A stretch of DNA of 64,000 nucleotides. Origin: Alphaproteobacteria bacterium SO-S41. GTDB taxonomy: Bacteria; Pseudomonadota; Alphaproteobacteria; Micropepsales; Micropepsaceae. The DNA lies in assembly GCA_019670725.1 (NCBI GenBank), contig AP024629.1, positions 3,844,001 through 3,908,000 of the forward strand, in the 5' to 3' direction. The notes under the pieces were generated by a model, which searched no databases, was not told the DNA's origin, and saw nothing but the letters and a program-made list of their open reading frames with translations. Below are positions 62,675-64,000 of the stretch, piece by piece. Every line of letters begins with the position of its first letter. Position 1 is the first letter of the stretch. The position numbers were made by a program, and so were the translations under genes.

Positions 62675-63592
62675 TTACCCGTCGTCGCCCAGATAGGGCG
62701 TCACAGATTTTGCAGCGAAGTGCTGGCGCAACGAGCGATTGAGTTCACCGCCGAACAGAATGAGAATCGCGGTGAAGTAGAAGAAGATCATCGCCGCGGC
62801 GATGCCGCCGAGGCCGCCATAGACGACGTCGTAATTGGCGAAATTGGCAAGATAGGTGGTGAAACCAGCCGCCAGAGCGAGCCAGAGCAGGGTCGAAACC
62901 AGCACGCCGGGGATAACGTCGTAGAGACGCCTGTGGCCGCCGGGTAACCAGAGATGAGCGAGACAGAGTCCCGCAAACAACACTGCGCCTGCCGCCAGGT
63001 AATGCGTGATGATGTTGTTGGCGAAGAGGCCGGCCGCATCGCGCGCATAGTCCGGCAGGTTGGTCATGATGACCGTAGAGACGATGGTGAGATAGCCGAC
63101 CAGCACCGCCAAGGCGACGACGCTGGCGATAACGAACAGGCTCTCGAGCCGGCGGCGGACGATGTTGCGCTCTTCCTCTGCGTCATAGGCGCGGTTGAGA
63201 CCGGTGCGCAGCGATTCGACGCCGTTGGAGGCCGACCACAGCGCGACGACCGCGCCGATGGTCAGCAATTGCGGGCTGCGGATCGAGAGCGCCTCGGTGA
63301 ACGGGCGGGAGATCGCCCCGGCGATCTGCTGCGGCAGCGCGCCGAAGAGCAAGGTTACGGCCTCGCGCGCCTCGCCTTCGGCATCGAAGAAGGCGGCGAA
63401 GGCGATGAGGAAGATGAGAAACGGGAACAGAGCAAGCAGAGTCGAGAAGGCCATGAAGCCCGCGATCTCGAAGCCATCATGCAGGACGAGACGTTCGAGC
63501 GCATTCCAGACCGGCGCGAAGACGCCCCAGAAGCGGTGCCAGAGGTTACGAAGGCTGGCGGGAATCAAATAGCTGGGCGTGCGAAGGCGCAT
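62675..63592 (-). CDS. YihY/virulence factor BrkB family membrane protein
   Basis: This 305-residue inner-membrane protein has six hydrophobic segments and the family features GFEIAGFMAFSTLLALFPFLIF near the N-terminus, LWSASNGVESLRTGLNRAYD and YGGLGGIAAAMIFFYFTAILILFGGELN near the C-terminus. Early annotation as RNase BN was withdrawn for this family, and its function is unclear. The ATG at 63592 lies five bases after the modB stop, so it is probably the 3' member of a molybdate-transport transcript. Confidence 0.9.
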   Translation of the reverse strand: MRLRTPSYLIPASLRNLWHRFWGVFAPVWNALERLVLHDGFEIAGFMAFSTLLALFPFLIFLIAFAAFFDAEGEAREAVTLLFGALPQQIAGAISRPFTEALSIRSPQLLTIGAVVALWSASNGVESLRTGLNRAYDAEEERNIVRRRLESLFVIASVVALAVLVGYLTIVSTVIMTNLPDYARDAAGLFANNIITHYLAAGAVLFAGLCLAHLWLPGGHRRLYDVIPGVLVSTLLWLALAAGFTTYLANFANYDVVYGGLGGIAAAMIFFYFTAILILFGGELNRSLRQHFAAKSVTPYLGDDG

Positions 63593-63597
63593 TGTCC

Positions 63598-64000
63598 CTA
63601 GTCTAGCCGACCACGGCGCGGCTTCGGAAGGCGGCGGACGAACCATTCGGACACAATCAGCGCCAGAACCGATAAAGCGACCGCCATCAAGGTGAGGCGG
63701 AGCGCCGGCTCTTCCCCGCCGGGCGTCTGGATCGCGGAATAGATCGCGGACGGAATGGTCTGGGTCTCGCCGGGAATATTGGAGACGAAAGTGATGGTGG
63801 CGCCGAACTCACCGAGGCTCTTGGCGAAGGCGAGCACGGCGCCGGCGATGACGCCGGGCATGGCGAGCGGCAAGGTGACGGACATGAAGGTGCGCAGCCG
63901 TCCGGCGCCGAGGCTGCGCGCGGCGCGCTCCATGGCGGGGTCGACGGTCTCGATCGCCACCCGGACCGCGCGGACGGCGAGCGGGAAGGCCATGACCGCC
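63598..64000 (-). CDS. modB: Molybdate ABC transporter permease (5' end outside window)
   Basis: The C-terminal 133 residues of an ABC permease are visible; the frame is still open at base 64000. LGAGRLRTFMSVTLPLAMPGVIAGAVLAFAKSLGEFGATITFVSN contains the EAA loop and is typical of ModB. The end is RRLPKPRRGRLD. Molybdate is used for molybdoenzymes. The gene order modB then YihY on the minus strand suggests cotranscription. Specificity for molybdate over sulfate or thiosulfate rests on the GEFGATITFVSN sequence. Confidence 0.9.
   Translation of the reverse strand, partial: AVMAFPLAVRAVRVAIETVDPAMERAARSLGAGRLRTFMSVTLPLAMPGVIAGAVLAFAKSLGEFGATITFVSNIPGETQTIPSAIYSAIQTPGGEEPALRLTLMAVALSVLALIVSEWFVRRLPKPRRGRLD

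Overview
The window is GC-rich, densely coded chromosomal DNA from an alphaproteobacterium. Lineage markers are a GcrA cell-cycle regulator, a SAM-II riboswitch before metZ, a class I lysyl-tRNA synthetase, an IalB-family protein, the long alphaproteobacterial dCTP deaminase and two large TonB-dependent receptors. The mix looks like the Caulobacterales or Rhizomicrobium neighbourhood, but that placement is inference. I see no phage, transposase, integrase, CRISPR array or rRNA.

Layout. 1-11 kb: lysK (cut by the left edge), a hybrid histidine kinase with a degenerate Hpt-like tail, a DinG-type Fe-S helicase, a SixA-type phosphatase, a seven-PAS hybrid kinase and a GNAT acetyltransferase. 11-18 kb: the prkA-yeaH-spoVR stress cluster behind a long leader, then three small minus-strand genes and tRNA-Gly(CCC). 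18-22 kb: an emrA/emrB-type efflux operon ending in its probable TetR repressor, with palindromic operators over the promoter. 22-31 kb: dcd, a SAM-II riboswitch with terminator, metZ, apaG, folE, argE, a membrane protein with an acyl-carrier-like domain lacking the modified serine, hslO, and argD-argF. 31-35 kb: gcrA, then a dienelactone hydrolase-phoR-phoU-phoB string without pst transporter genes.

35-46 kb is the most unusual region. It holds a 1,295-residue secreted protein with twelve tandem cyanovirin-N homology (CVNH) domains, a roughly 480-bp TTEP minisatellite and five Cys-pair motifs. Next to it are a small divergent protein, a 1,561-residue secreted protein with two von Willebrand A domains, and several membrane proteins.

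46-53 kb: an IalB-like protein, N-carbamoylputrescine amidase, and a cobalamin riboswitch controlling a TonB receptor plus a BtuFCD-type ABC importer. A palindromic repeat lies in frame inside the binding-protein gene. 53-64 kb: enoyl-CoA hydratase, SDR, MBL-fold hydrolase, GST, acyl-CoA synthetase, MATE transporter, tRNA-Pro(CGG), a large TonB receptor, a YihY/BrkB membrane protein and the 3' part of modB.

Regulation can be read directly in several places: two riboswitches, an efflux operator/promoter, clear intrinsic terminators, and families of palindromic repeats that sit mainly between convergent genes. Start codons were chosen from Shine-Dalgarno context, overlap with the previous stop codon and family N-termini, so several genes are shorter than their longest open frame.
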